From positions 35,717 through 99,716 of the forward strand of contig JAUYRZ010000028.1 in assembly GCA_030695565.1 (NCBI GenBank): 64,000 bases of DNA, given 5' to 3'. Of the stretch, positions 18,784 through 27,108 are shown piece by piece. The notes beneath the pieces were generated by a model. It was not told the origin of the DNA. It was given only the letters and a program-made list of their open reading frames with translations, and searched no databases. The position numbers and the translations under genes are program-made. Source of the DNA: Archangium sp. (lineage in GTDB: Bacteria; Myxococcota; Myxococcia; Myxococcales; Myxococcaceae). Numbering within the stretch: the first letter of the stretch is position 1; every line of letters begins with the position of its first letter.

Positions 18784-19525
18784 ACCGCGCCGCCTGGGTG
18801 AACGTGCGCCGTCGGAGAAGCTGCTCGACGTGAAGGCGCTCGAGGTCGGCTACGGCGCGATCAAGGCGCTCAAGGGCATCGCGTTGTCGGTGGGGAAGGG
18901 CGAGGCCGTCGCGCTCATCGGCGCGAACGGCGCGGGCAAGACGAGCACTTTGCGCGCGATCTCGGGGATGCTCAAGCCGCAGGCCGGGGTGATCACCTTG
19001 CGCGGGGAAAACATCACCGGGCTCAAGTCGCACCAGATGGTGCCGCGTGGAATGGCGCATGCCCCTGAAGGGCGCGGCGTATTCCCGAACCTGACGGTGC
19101 AGGAGAACCTGGATCTCGGCGCGTACCTGCGACGTGACGCTGCGGGCATCGCGGACGACCTGAAGAAGTGTTTCGGCTACTTCCCGATTCTGAACGAGCG
19201 GAAGGCACAGCTGGCGGGCACGTTGTCGGGTGGTGAGCAGCAGATGCTCGCCATCTCGCGCGCGTTGATGTCGCGGCCGACGTTGTTGCTGCTCGATGAG
19301 CCGTCGCTGGGGCTGGCGCCGCAGGTGACGCAGACGATCTTCCGCATTCTTCGCGACGTGAACGCGGGCGGCATGTCGATTCTGCTGGTGGAACAGAACG
19401 CGCATCTCGCGCTGGGTCTCGCGCAGTGGGCGTACGTGCTGGAGACGGGTGAAGTGGCGATGGAGGGGACCGGTCAGGCCCTGCTCGCCAGCGAAGACAT
19501 CCGGAAGGCCTACCTCGGCGAGTAA
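18776..19525 (+). CDS. livF: Branched-chain amino acid ABC transporter ATP-binding protein LivF
   Basis: This is a 249-residue ATPase. The ATG at 18776 overlaps the livG stop by eight bases and has GGGGAGG about 10 bases upstream. Walker A is GANGAGKTS, the signature LSGGEQQMLAISRALM, and Walker B LLLDEPSLGLAP, with the His switch region VEQNAHLAL. The short first 17 residues (MSEPRRLGERAPSEKLL) are unlike E. coli LivF but typical of a lineage-specific extension. It completes the livMGF operon. Confidence 0.93.
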   Translation: MSEPRRLGERAPSEKLLDVKALEVGYGAIKALKGIALSVGKGEAVALIGANGAGKTSTLRAISGMLKPQAGVITLRGENITGLKSHQMVPRGMAHAPEGRGVFPNLTVQENLDLGAYLRRDAAGIADDLKKCFGYFPILNERKAQLAGTLSGGEQQMLAISRALMSRPTLLLLDEPSLGLAPQVTQTIFRILRDVNAGGMSILLVEQNAHLALGLAQWAYVLETGEVAMEGTGQALLASEDIRKAYLGE

Positions 19526-19536
19526 GGGGAGAAGCA

Positions 19537-19563
19537 ACCGTTCCTCCCGAGGGGAGTCGAGGG
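19537..19563. repeat. Dispersed element, type B (core CTCGACTCCGCTCGG or its complement), intergenic copy
   Basis: ACCGTTCCTCCCGAGGGGAGTCGAGGG lies just after livF, written here in two parts: ACCGTTCCTCCCGA and GGGGAGTCGAGGG. It is the reverse complement of the type B core, with CTCCCGAGGGGAG as its palindromic centre. The same element occurs at 34428, 27629, 27705, 55473 and as an array at 55527-55691. This copy is intergenic, in the 155-bp gap between livF and the Uma2 gene; nothing else is supported in that gap. Confidence 0.6.
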
Positions 19564-19681
19564 TTCGAGCGGGTCATTCGAAGACATCACCACGCGGTAG
19601 AACAGGCCCGCGCGCTGGCCCCACCGCTTTGTCCATGGAGCGCGCTGAGCGCGCTTCGTGGGCATGGTTTAGACTCGGGTC

Positions 19682-20278
19682 ATGAACACGCCAGCTCGCC
19701 GCCCCGGGCCCTACACCATTGCTGATTGGCTCGCGCAGCCCGAGGGCAGCCGACTCGAGCTCATCGATGGCAACCTGGTGGAAAAGGCGGCGCCGACGAT
19801 TCAGCACGGGGTCGCGCAGCTCGGCACGGGCAGCTCCATCCGAGATGCCTTTCATCGAAGGGGCGGAGGCGCGGGCAAGCCCGGCGGTTGGTGGATCGCA
19901 ACTGAGGTGGACCTCGTTCTCGACGAGCGTGGATACCGCCCCGACCTCGCTGGCTGGCGCCGCGAACGGATGCCCACCATGCCTCAGGAGCGACCCCTCA
20001 CCGTGCGGCCCGATTGGCTGTGCGAGATCGTGAGCGAGTCGAATCGCGCCACTGACACCGTCACCAAGCTACGGCGGTACCACCAGGCCGGAGTGCCGCA
20101 TTACTGGATCCTCGATCAGGTCGACCGCACCCTCACCGTCTACCGCCATCAGCCCGACGGGTACCTCGTCGCGCTTCGGGCAGAGGCCAGCGAGAAGGTC
20201 CGCCCTGAGCCCTTTGAGGCAGTGGAGTTCCACGTCGCTGAGTTCTTCGGCGATGACCCAGCTGACGATCCTCCGTGA
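19682..20278 (+). CDS. Uma2 family putative endonuclease (DUF820)
   Basis: This is a 198-residue cytoplasmic protein. DUF820/Uma2 features are the N-terminal Y-T-I-A-D-W-L-A-Q-P-E-G then LELIDGNLVE, the metal-site region EVDLVLDERGYRPDLAGW, and the core PDWLCEIVSESN, with D-T-x-T-K-L-R-R-Y and YWILDQVDRTL. These are the conserved acidic and Lys positions of the PD-(D/E)XK fold. The family is common and often multicopy in cyanobacteria, Actinobacteria and Myxococcota, but its target is unknown. It stands alone between livF and a convergent unit. Confidence 0.88.
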   Translation: MNTPARRPGPYTIADWLAQPEGSRLELIDGNLVEKAAPTIQHGVAQLGTGSSIRDAFHRRGGGAGKPGGWWIATEVDLVLDERGYRPDLAGWRRERMPTMPQERPLTVRPDWLCEIVSESNRATDTVTKLRRYHQAGVPHYWILDQVDRTLTVYRHQPDGYLVALRAEASEKVRPEPFEAVEFHVAEFFGDDPADDPP

Positions 20279-20332
20279 GCCTGCGGTGAGGTGATTCGGA
20301 GGCGCTGCTCTCGGGTCGGGGTGAACGGGCTT

Positions 20333-20743
20333 TCACTGCTCAGGTTGCGGAGGAGCAACGAGCACGCCGGAGAACCGGCCGTACGTCACCGTGTACGTGG
20401 CCTCAGCCGAAAGCGTCGGCCACGGATTGAAGAGCACGTACTCGACGAACCGCCCGCTCGGCAGCCGCAGCGAATACCCCGAGCGCCGCGACTTGAGTGG
20501 CTTCGCCCCCGTCCCCACCAGCGCCTGACCCAGCACCACATCCGCCACGCCCAGGCCTGCCGCGCGCGCGACCGAGCCCGCTGCGATCGACAACAACAAC
20601 GCGCCACTGCCCCGCGCGAGCAAAGGCCAGTGCCACTTCGCCCACGCGACCCAGGCGAGCCCCAGAAACACAGCCGAGAGCGACGACAGCAGCACCGCCT
20701 TCATCGCCAGCGCGAGCCGGAAGCGCGCCGAGATGGGCGTCAT
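20333..20743 (-). CDS. Small membrane protein downstream of nagZ, function unknown
   Basis: This 136-residue protein's ATG overlaps the nagZ stop by four bases (ATGA), so it is translationally coupled. Two or three hydrophobic segments lie in residues about 11-75 (AMKAVLLSSLSAVFLGLAWVA; RGSGALLLSIAAGSVARAAG), followed by a beta-rich soluble tail (GYSLRLPSGRFVEYVLFNPW; YTVTYGRFSG). I know no family. Coupling to a cell-wall recycling enzyme suggests an envelope role, as inference only. Confidence 0.65.
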   Translation of the reverse strand: MTPISARFRLALAMKAVLLSSLSAVFLGLAWVAWAKWHWPLLARGSGALLLSIAAGSVARAAGLGVADVVLGQALVGTGAKPLKSRRSGYSLRLPSGRFVEYVLFNPWPTLSAEATYTVTYGRFSGVLVAPPQPEQ

Positions 20744-21834
20744 GAGTGCACGACCTCGGTGGGATCCTTCCCGGTGAACGTGTCGACCGACAGCCCACGC
20801 CGGAGCGCTTCATGCGCCGGAGTGCCCAACGTGCCGAGCAGCTCTTCAGGCCCGTGAACGAAGCGCCGGTTCATCGCATCGATCCGCGCGCGCGCCTCCA
20901 ACACCCGCTCGCGGTTCACCTCGCCGCTCTCCACCGCCTTCACCAACGCCTCGATCGCCGCGCGCTGCACCGACGCGTGATGACACACGAGGAAACAATC
21001 GACGCCCGCCTTCACGCCTTCGACCACCGCGCGCTCGACGCTGAAGTGTTCGCTGATCGCCTTCATCTCGAGGTCGTCGCTGACCACCACGCCCTGAAAG
21101 CCGAGCTCCTTGCGCAGCAGGCCATCCATCACGCGCGCGCTCATGGTGGCCGGTACGCCGGGCTCGAGCGCATCGAAGATCACATGCGCGGTCATCACCG
21201 AAGCGAGGCCCGCCTTCGCGTACGCCGCGAACGGGAGCAGCTCCACCTGGCGCAGCCGCTCGAGGTCGTGCGGCAACGAGGGCAGATCGAGGTGCGAATC
21301 CTTCGCGGTGTCGCCGTGCCCGGGGAAGTGTTTCGCGCACGAGGCCACGCCGCCGGCCTCCATGCCGCGGGCGAGTGCGACACCCAGGCGCGCCACCTCG
21401 GCGGGATCTCGATGGAACGATCGATCGCCAATCACCGGGTTCGCGGGGTTGGTGTCGACGTCGAGCACCGGCGCGAAGTCGACGTCGAAACCGAGCGCCC
21501 GCACCTCGAGCGCCAGCAACCGCCCCGCGCGTTCGACCAGCGCCGCGTCACCGCTCAGTCCCAGTTGCCGCATGGGAGGCAGGGCCGTGAACGGAGCGCC
21601 GCGCAGCCGCGCCACCCGACCGCCTTCTTGATCGACCGAAGCCAGCAGCGGCCTGCCTGCGCGCGTCTTGAGCGCTTTCACCAGGCTCGCGACCTGCGCG
21701 GGCGAGTCGACGTTGCGCTTGAACAAGATGATGCCGCCCACGCCGTCATCGATCAGGCGTTCCACCTCGGCATCTGCAGAAAGACCCGGGAAGCCGACCA
21801 CGAAGAGACCGGCACATTCACGGAAGAGACTCAT
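20740..21834 (-). CDS. nagZ: Beta-N-acetylhexosaminidase NagZ (glycoside hydrolase family 3)
   Basis: This 364-residue enzyme removes N-acetylglucosamine from muropeptides (GlcNAc-1,6-anhydroMurNAc) in cytoplasmic cell-wall recycling. GH3 motifs are LASVDQEGGRVARL (about 64-78), the NagZ-specific KHFPGHGDT (about 168-176) whose His is the acid/base on a flexible loop, and VVSDDLEMKAI with the nucleophile Asp. Length matches the short GH3 NagZ type. There is no signal peptide. A small coupled membrane gene follows. Induction of beta-lactamase through this pathway is known in other Gram-negatives but not shown here. Confidence 0.92.
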   Translation of the reverse strand: MSLFRECAGLFVVGFPGLSADAEVERLIDDGVGGIILFKRNVDSPAQVASLVKALKTRAGRPLLASVDQEGGRVARLRGAPFTALPPMRQLGLSGDAALVERAGRLLALEVRALGFDVDFAPVLDVDTNPANPVIGDRSFHRDPAEVARLGVALARGMEAGGVASCAKHFPGHGDTAKDSHLDLPSLPHDLERLRQVELLPFAAYAKAGLASVMTAHVIFDALEPGVPATMSARVMDGLLRKELGFQGVVVSDDLEMKAISEHFSVERAVVEGVKAGVDCFLVCHHASVQRAAIEALVKAVESGEVNRERVLEARARIDAMNRRFVHGPEELLGTLGTPAHEALRRGLSVDTFTGKDPTEVVHS

Positions 21835-21960
21835 GGGACGGAGCCGCCAACAGCGGAACGCGGTGCGAGACAGTCGGGAGCGAAGCGGACGGCTGGCCGA
21901 GGCGGAGTGACCATGAACATGAGCGAAGACTTACACGGCTGCGTTACATACGCCCCCGCC

Positions 21961-22602
21961 ATGCGCATCCTCGTCCTTGCTTCGTTGGTCCTCCTCGCCT
22001 GCAAGAGCACTCCGGTCAGGCACGATGAACATGGTCACCGCTTCGACGACGCGGATGCCTGGGCCGCCCGATTCGAAGACCCCAGACGAGAGGCCTGGCA
22101 GAAGCCCTCCGAGGTGATCGCCGCGCTGGGGCTCGCGCCCGACGCGAAGATCGCCGACATCGGGTCTGCCACTGGCTACTTTCCGGTGCGCATCGCGAAG
22201 GCACTCCCGAAGAGCAGGGTGTACGGCCTCGACGTCGAGAGCTCGATGGTCGACTACCTGAACAAACGCGCCGAGCAGGAGCAGCTCTCCAACTTGAGCT
22301 CACACCTCGCGGAGTTCGCCGACGCAAAGATTCCCGAGCCGGTCGACCTCATCTTGATGGTGAACACCTACCACCACATCGAAGCGCGGCCGGACTACTT
22401 CAGGAAGCTGAAGAGCTCGCTCAAGCCCGGTGGGCGGCTGGCGATCATCGACTTCACGCGCGAATCGAAGATGGGCCCCGACTCAGCCGAGAAGATGCCG
22501 CCGGAGCAGGTGGAAGCCGAACTCAAGGACGCGGGCTTCAAGCTGCTCGAGAGTCAGTCCTTCCTGCCCGAACAATACTTCCTGATCTTCGGCCCTCAGT
22601 AA
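21961..22602 (+). CDS. Lipoprotein-type class I SAM-dependent methyltransferase
   Basis: This is a 213-residue protein. MRILVLASLVLLAC gives a lipoprotein signal with Cys14, followed by a His-rich linker (RHDEHGHRFDDADAW). The rest is a Rossmann methyltransferase: motif I ADIGSATGYF (about 65-74), GLDVESSMVDYL with the acidic residue binding SAM ribose, then DLILMVNTYHHI and LKPGGRLAIIDFTRES. An in-frame upstream ATG at 21913 would bury the signal. An exported methyltransferase lacks an obvious SAM supply, so it may be inactive or act on small molecules. Methylation target unknown. Confidence 0.78.
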   Translation: MRILVLASLVLLACKSTPVRHDEHGHRFDDADAWAARFEDPRREAWQKPSEVIAALGLAPDAKIADIGSATGYFPVRIAKALPKSRVYGLDVESSMVDYLNKRAEQEQLSNLSSHLAEFADAKIPEPVDLILMVNTYHHIEARPDYFRKLKSSLKPGGRLAIIDFTRESKMGPDSAEKMPPEQVEAELKDAGFKLLESQSFLPEQYFLIFGPQ

Positions 22603-22656
22603 GGCGCGCCGAAACCGAGGACGATGCTCATCGAGCGGGTGCGACTGGTCGCCTTG

Positions 22657-22679
22657 TTGACAGCACCTACACTGTAGGT
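22657..22679 (+). promoter_or_regulatory. Candidate promoter/operator with ACCTACA-c-TGTAGGT palindrome
   Basis: A TTGACA hexamer at 22657-22662 resembles a -35 box and is followed at 22665-22679 by ACCTACA-c-TGTAGGT, two perfect 7-bp arms. The palindrome resembles TACA-N-TGTA operators of BlaI/CopY-type repressors. It lies about 84 bp upstream of the metallophosphoesterase start. No convincing -10 box at 16-18 bp spacing is present, so the promoter part is weak. The rest of 22603-22762 holds no other feature. Confidence 0.4.
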
Positions 22680-22762
22680 CTGGCGCGGAGCTGCTCCAGA
22701 TTCACGAAGAAGTGTGGAGGTGGAGGCGCTGACCTGCCGCAGTCATTACCTTTCGGCGCTCC

Positions 22763-23950
22763 ATGAGCACTGAGCCGACCGCTGAAGCCCCCACGAGCCT
22801 CAAAGACATCCCGGTTTTGTTATTCGTGCGAGGCATCACCCTGCTGACGGTGTTGAGCAGCTTGATCGTCGGGCTGCACTGGTACCTCGGCGCGCGCCTC
22901 ATTCGCGATGCGGGCGTGCCCGAGCCGTTCGCCACCATCGCCTGGGTGATGGTGTGGATCTTCTTCGGGTCGATCTTCGCGGGCTTTCTGGGCGGCCGGC
23001 TGTTTCCGCGCCCCGCGGCGAAGATCTTTCAGTGGTTGGGCTTCGTGTGGATGGGCGCGTTCGGGTTGTTGCTGGTGGTCACCTCGCTCTCCGATCTCGC
23101 GCTGTTCATTGCCTCAAAGTTCACGGTGCTCGAGGCGTCGTGGCAGAGCGCCCGCGCGTTCGGGGTGGCAGCCGTCGTGCTGCCCGCGTTGGCCTGGGGT
23201 TTCTACGTCTCGAGGAGGCCCGTGACGAGGCGCGTGGAGATCGACATCGCCGGCCTCGATCCTTCCCTCGATGGGTTTCGCATCGTGCAGATCACCGACG
23301 TGCACATCGGCGAGACGCTGGGCCGTGACTTCGCAAAGCAGGTGGCTGATCACGTCAACTCGCTCAAGCCCGACATCGTCGCGGTGACGGGCGACATGAT
23401 CGACGGCTCCGTCGCGCGGCTGCACGACGAGGTCGCGCCGCTGGGCGAAATGCGCGGCAAGTACGGCGTCTACTACGTGACGGGAAATCACGAGTACTAC
23501 CACGGCGGCTCGAGCTGGGAGGCCGAGGGCCGCAAGCTCGGCTTCACCGTGCTGCACAACGAGCACCGGGTGATCGCCGACGGCAAGCTGGTCATTGGCG
23601 GCGTGACCGACGTGGAAGGCGCGCGGTTCTCAGAAGCCCACGCCCCCCGGGTCGACGTCGCGTTCGCGCAGGCGCCCGCGGGCGTGCCCCGTATTCTGCT
23701 CGCGCATCAGCCGCGGTTCGCGAAGTACGCGAAGGACGCGTCGATCTCGCTGATGCTCTCGGGCCACACGCACGGCGGGCAGATCTTCCCGTTCATGGTG
23801 TTCGTGCGCCTGCAGCAGCCGGTGGTGCGGGGCTTCGAGAAGCTGTACGGCGTGCCGACGTACACGAGCAACGGCACGGGCTACTGGGGCCCTCCGTTCC
23901 GCATCGGGCCCCGCGGTGAAGTGACCGAGATCATCCTGCGCACGAAGTGA
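22763..23950 (+). CDS. Membrane-anchored calcineurin-like metallophosphoesterase (YkuE-like)
   Basis: This is a 395-residue protein. The first about 150 residues carry four to five hydrophobic segments. The catalytic domain has the dinuclear-metal motifs QITDVHIGE (D179, H181), TGDMIDGS, GNHEYYHGG and SGHTHGGQIFPF in order, as in YkuE-type phosphoesterases. It would hydrolyse phosphodiesters, possibly a lipid headgroup such as UDP-DAG in LpxH/I-like relatives, but its actual substrate is unclear. It is preceded by a candidate operator (22657-22679). The next gene starts about 63 bp downstream in the same direction. Confidence 0.88.
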   Translation: MSTEPTAEAPTSLKDIPVLLFVRGITLLTVLSSLIVGLHWYLGARLIRDAGVPEPFATIAWVMVWIFFGSIFAGFLGGRLFPRPAAKIFQWLGFVWMGAFGLLLVVTSLSDLALFIASKFTVLEASWQSARAFGVAAVVLPALAWGFYVSRRPVTRRVEIDIAGLDPSLDGFRIVQITDVHIGETLGRDFAKQVADHVNSLKPDIVAVTGDMIDGSVARLHDEVAPLGEMRGKYGVYYVTGNHEYYHGGSSWEAEGRKLGFTVLHNEHRVIADGKLVIGGVTDVEGARFSEAHAPRVDVAFAQAPAGVPRILLAHQPRFAKYAKDASISLMLSGHTHGGQIFPFMVFVRLQQPVVRGFEKLYGVPTYTSNGTGYWGPPFRIGPRGEVTEIILRTK

Positions 23951-24013
23951 CCTTCGCCGCGAAGGGGGACTCTCTTGACGCCTACACGCTGAGCCGCACA
24001 CGCTGCGCGCTCG

Positions 24014-25042
24014 ATGGACCCCACCACCTCGGAAAACACCATGCCGGCAGAGGCTCCGAGCCCTGCGCTCACCGCGGCCCGCAAGGAGCTGTGGCGCCAC
24101 CTGCCCGCGTGGATGTTCTTCATCTACGGCGTGCTGCTGCTCAACACCGAGCTGACCAACTTCAGCCCCGCGCGTGGCGACCTCGCGCACACCATCGTCT
24201 TTCCGCTGCTGGTCTTCGTGATCTACCAGGTGGTGCGCTTCACCCACGGCACCGGCTCGCGCCGCATGCTGGTGACCAGCCTCGCGCTCACCTTCGGTCT
24301 GCCCACCATCGTCTTCTTCTGGCACACGCCCTCGCCGCTCTCGCCCGAGCTGCTGCTGCGCATCTACGAGTGGTCGAACTTCGCCTGGGCCGCGCTGCTG
24401 GTGTGGCACCTCTGGGTGCACGACCGCACGCACGTCGCGCTCTTCTTCGGGGTCGGCCTGCTCTACGGAGCGGTGCTCGAGAACGGCGGCATCGTGCTGG
24501 GCTTCTTCCACGAGACCAACCTGACCGACACGATGGTCAAGCCCTTCGTGGCGCCGGTGGCCACCATGATCGGCTGGAGCGTGGTGCTGGCCATGGCCAC
24601 CTTCGTCACCTGGCAACTGCGCAAGCGGCTCTCGTGGTTGCGCAAGTCAGCGCTGCTCTCGGCGCTCGCGGTGGGCTCGTTCGCCACGCTGCTCGATCTG
24701 CAGATCGATCCCATCGCCACCGCGGTGGGCTGCTGGGTGTGGCACCACACGCTGCCGGGCTGGTTTCACGGCGTGCCGATGGTGAACTTCATCGCGTGGA
24801 TGTGCGCGCTGGTGCCGTTCGGCTACGTGATGTTCCGGGTGCAGGAGCGCCGGGGGCTGGCCGACGGCGCCTCGTGGGACCGCCAGTCGCTCTTCGATTT
24901 GCTCAAGTGGTCCCCAGCCGGGCTGGTGATCGCCGCGCTCGCGTTCATCGGAGTCACCCTGGCGCTCGAAGGTGTCGGCGGCCCCAGCTGGACCCTGCTC
25001 AACGTGTTCACCGCCCGGGTGCTCACCGCCGTCGCCCTCTGA
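24014..25042 (+). CDS. Carotenoid biosynthesis (CruF/DUF422) family membrane protein
   Basis: This 342-residue protein has about eight to nine hydrophobic segments and conserved family features: GAVLENGGIVLGFFHE, LDLQIDPIATAVGCWVWH, and WFHGVPMVNFIAW. The D-x-x-x-D-P...W-V-W...G-V-P-x-x-N-F motif is diagnostic of DUF422, which includes CruF-type carotenoid 1,2-hydratases and related polytopic enzymes. No carotenoid gene is nearby, so the substrate is uncertain. ATG at 24014 or 24044 are both possible. It is the second gene after the phosphoesterase. Confidence 0.78.
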   Translation: MDPTTSENTMPAEAPSPALTAARKELWRHLPAWMFFIYGVLLLNTELTNFSPARGDLAHTIVFPLLVFVIYQVVRFTHGTGSRRMLVTSLALTFGLPTIVFFWHTPSPLSPELLLRIYEWSNFAWAALLVWHLWVHDRTHVALFFGVGLLYGAVLENGGIVLGFFHETNLTDTMVKPFVAPVATMIGWSVVLAMATFVTWQLRKRLSWLRKSALLSALAVGSFATLLDLQIDPIATAVGCWVWHHTLPGWFHGVPMVNFIAWMCALVPFGYVMFRVQERRGLADGASWDRQSLFDLLKWSPAGLVIAALAFIGVTLALEGVGGPSWTLLNVFTARVLTAVAL

Positions 25043-25158
25043 AGGTGTTGTTATCACTGGGGTGAAACTTCCATTCGGCAGGTTTCATCACCTGCTTGCG
25101 GCGGGCCGTGCACCTCCGCATTAGTTTCGCCCCGTTCACCCCCCTCGAAGGAGTTCAC

Positions 25159-25590
25159 ATGAAGCGCATTCTTTTGTCGCTCGCCGTCGCCACGTCGCTC
25201 ATCGGTTCCACCGCCGCGCTGGCTTGTGAAGGTGATGGCAAACACCAGGCGAGCCTGGAGCCCGCGAAGGCCACCGTCGCAGACGTCGCCAGCTGGACCA
25301 AGGCGAAGGCCGTCACGCCCATCGACGCCAACGGCAAGGAGACCCGCTCCTCGCAGGGCGTCATCCCCGGCGCCGTGCTGCTGACCTCGAGCTCGAGCTA
25401 CGCGGTCTCCGAGCTGCCGGCCGACAAGAACAGCAAGCTGGTGTTCTACTGCGCCAACACGATGTGCAGCGCGGGGCAGCAGGCCGCCAAGCGCGCCATG
25501 GAGAACGGCTACACCAACGTGGCCGTGCTCCCCGAAGGCATCGCGGGCTGGAAGCAGGCCGGTCAGCCGACCGCCAAGCCGCGCAGCTGA
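25159..25590 (+). CDS. Periplasmic single-domain rhodanese
   Basis: This 143-residue protein has a strong AAGGAG at 25148-25153 before the ATG. Signal peptide residues 1-22 end STAALA. The rhodanese domain has the short substrate loop VFYCANTMCSAG, with catalytic Cys at about 98 and a second Cys at about 103, and the closing GWKQAGQP. It probably transfers sulfane sulfur or acts as a stress-related thiol in the periplasm. The paired Cys in the loop recalls CxxxxC active sites of some periplasmic rhodaneses. Confidence 0.85.
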   Translation: MKRILLSLAVATSLIGSTAALACEGDGKHQASLEPAKATVADVASWTKAKAVTPIDANGKETRSSQGVIPGAVLLTSSSSYAVSELPADKNSKLVFYCANTMCSAGQQAAKRAMENGYTNVAVLPEGIAGWKQAGQPTAKPRS

Positions 25591-25600
25591 ACCACCCAAC

Positions 25601-25640
25601 TCCCTCTCCCCACACCGGGGAGAGGGTCGGGGCGAGAGGC
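25601..25640. repeat. Dispersed palindrome, type A (CCCTCTCCC / GGGAGAGGG)
   Basis: TCCCTCTCCC-cacacc-GGGGAGAGGG, followed by TCGGGGCGAGAGG, lies 11 bp after the rhodanese stop. It is one copy of the intergenic palindrome family and probably acts as the transcript-end hairpin of this unit. No other feature is seen in 25591-25723. Confidence 0.55.
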
Positions 25641-25723
25641 CGTCATTGTTCACTACTTGAGAACAGTGACGTTCAAAGAATACGGATTCTCTTGATGCTG
25701 CCTGTGAGCCCACAGTGGGCTCC

Positions 25724-26140
25724 ATGAACCGAGCCCTCTTCCTGACGCTGTTTTTCGCAGCAGCCTGTGGTCCCGAGCGCATCGCGCCAGAGCCCGAACA
25801 AACGCCCGCAGTCGAGCCACCACCCGCGATGACCACGGTGGATCCGCTGACCGGTTTCCCCTGCGACGTGCGGCAAGTGCTGCAGGCCAACTGCGCCAGC
25901 TGCCACGCGGGGGTGCAGTACGTGGTTCACTTCACCACCCGCGAAGACCTCAAGAATGCCGGCCACACCGTGCCGCACCTCGGCGAGGAGATCGCCGTGC
26001 GCATGCGCCCTGGCGCCACCAAGCCGATGCCCCCGTACGGCATGCCGCAGCAGCCGACCCTCGCCGAGCGTCAGCTGATCGACGGCTGGGTGCAGTCGGG
26101 CATGCCGGCGGGCGCCTGCGGCCCCCTCACGAAAGACTGA
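25724..26140 (+). CDS. Lipoprotein c-type cytochrome
   Basis: This is a 138-residue protein. MNRALFLTLFFAAACG gives a lipobox with Cys15; a Pro-rich linker follows (APEPEQTPAVEPPP). There is one haem-attachment motif CASCH (C57, C60, H61) and Met candidates in PMPPYGMPQQP for the sixth ligand. It is a single-haem, outer- or inner-membrane-anchored periplasmic electron carrier or haem sensor. The upstream in-frame ATG (25715) would add three residues only. No oxidase or reductase gene is adjacent, so its partner is unknown. Confidence 0.8.
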   Translation: MNRALFLTLFFAAACGPERIAPEPEQTPAVEPPPAMTTVDPLTGFPCDVRQVLQANCASCHAGVQYVVHFTTREDLKNAGHTVPHLGEEIAVRMRPGATKPMPPYGMPQQPTLAERQLIDGWVQSGMPAGACGPLTKD

Positions 26141-26180
26141 GCCACGGCGTCTGCACGTCTTCAGCCTCCGAAACTGACCC

Positions 26181-27095
26181 TCAGCTCCGAGCGCACATCG
26201 CAGCTGCTTCGAGGAGCGCAGAGGCCATGGGCGTGGGATCGGCGCGGTTCTTCCCGGCGATGTCGTAGGCGACGCCGTGATCAGGCGAGGTGCGCGGCAC
26301 CGGAAGCCCCAGCGTCACGTTCACGGTTCGCTCGAAGTCGAGCGTCTTGGTGGCCACCAGGCCCTGGTCGTGGAACATCGCCAACGCGACGTCGTAGGGG
26401 AACCTCCGGGCGCCCGCGAAGAGGCCGTCAGCCGCGAACGGCCCGCTCACGTCGATGCCCCGGGCCTTCGCCTTCTTGATGGCAGGCGAGATGATCCGAT
26501 CCTCTTCGCTGCCCAGGACTCCGCCGTCACCTGCGTGCGGATTGAGGCCACACACTGCGATGCGCGGGCGCCGGCCGAGTGCGGGGCGCAGGCCGCGATC
26601 GAGCAGCTCGAGCTGAGCCACCAGCTTCGGGGTCGAGAGCGCGTCGGCCACCAGGCGAAGCGGAAGATGATTGGTGGCGAGCGCGACTGAGAGCAGCGGG
26701 CCTTTCATCAGCATCATCACCTCGGCGCCGAACGCATCGGCGAGCAGCTCGGTGTGGCCTGAGAACGGAACGCCCGCCTTGGTGATGGCTTCTTTGGAGA
26801 CCGGCGCGGTGCAGATGCCGTCGATCTCACCGAGCTTCGCCGCGGTGACGGCGGACTGGATGTACGCGAGCTGCGCGAGGCCGCCCGCGCGGGTCGGTTT
26901 TCCGGGGCGGCGATCGGCGGCGGCGAGCTGGCTGACCACGCGCAGCTCGAGGGCACCGGCTTTCACCGACGCGTCTCCGAAGAGCACGGGGATGAGCGCA
27001 CGTTTCACTTTGGGCAACGCGAGCGCCTTCAACGTCACTTCGGTGCTGATGCCTGAAGGATCTCCGAGAGAAATTCCGATGCGGGGCCGCGACAT
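26181..27095 (-). CDS. pdxA: 4-hydroxythreonine-4-phosphate dehydrogenase PdxA
   Basis: This 304-residue enzyme carries out NAD-dependent oxidation of 4-phosphohydroxy-L-threonine in the deoxyxylulose-5-phosphate-independent branch to pyridoxal phosphate. Motifs are GISLGDPSGI at the N-terminus, APVSKEAITKAGVPFSGHTE, GLNPHAGDGG, MFHDQGLVATKTL and SPDHGVAYDIAGK, which give the metal-binding His and Asp residues. It is slightly shorter than E. coli PdxA (329). No other pdx gene is adjacent. The neighbours (cytochrome, sigma factor) give no context. Confidence 0.93.
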   Translation of the reverse strand: MSRPRIGISLGDPSGISTEVTLKALALPKVKRALIPVLFGDASVKAGALELRVVSQLAAADRRPGKPTRAGGLAQLAYIQSAVTAAKLGEIDGICTAPVSKEAITKAGVPFSGHTELLADAFGAEVMMLMKGPLLSVALATNHLPLRLVADALSTPKLVAQLELLDRGLRPALGRRPRIAVCGLNPHAGDGGVLGSEEDRIISPAIKKAKARGIDVSGPFAADGLFAGARRFPYDVALAMFHDQGLVATKTLDFERTVNVTLGLPVPRTSPDHGVAYDIAGKNRADPTPMASALLEAAAMCARS

Positions 27096-27108
27096 GCGCG
27101 GACCTTAG

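Noticed and set aside
20746..21960. Long upstream extension of the methyltransferase frame
   Set aside because: The extension is antisense to nagZ; a lipoprotein start at 21961 explains the gene better.
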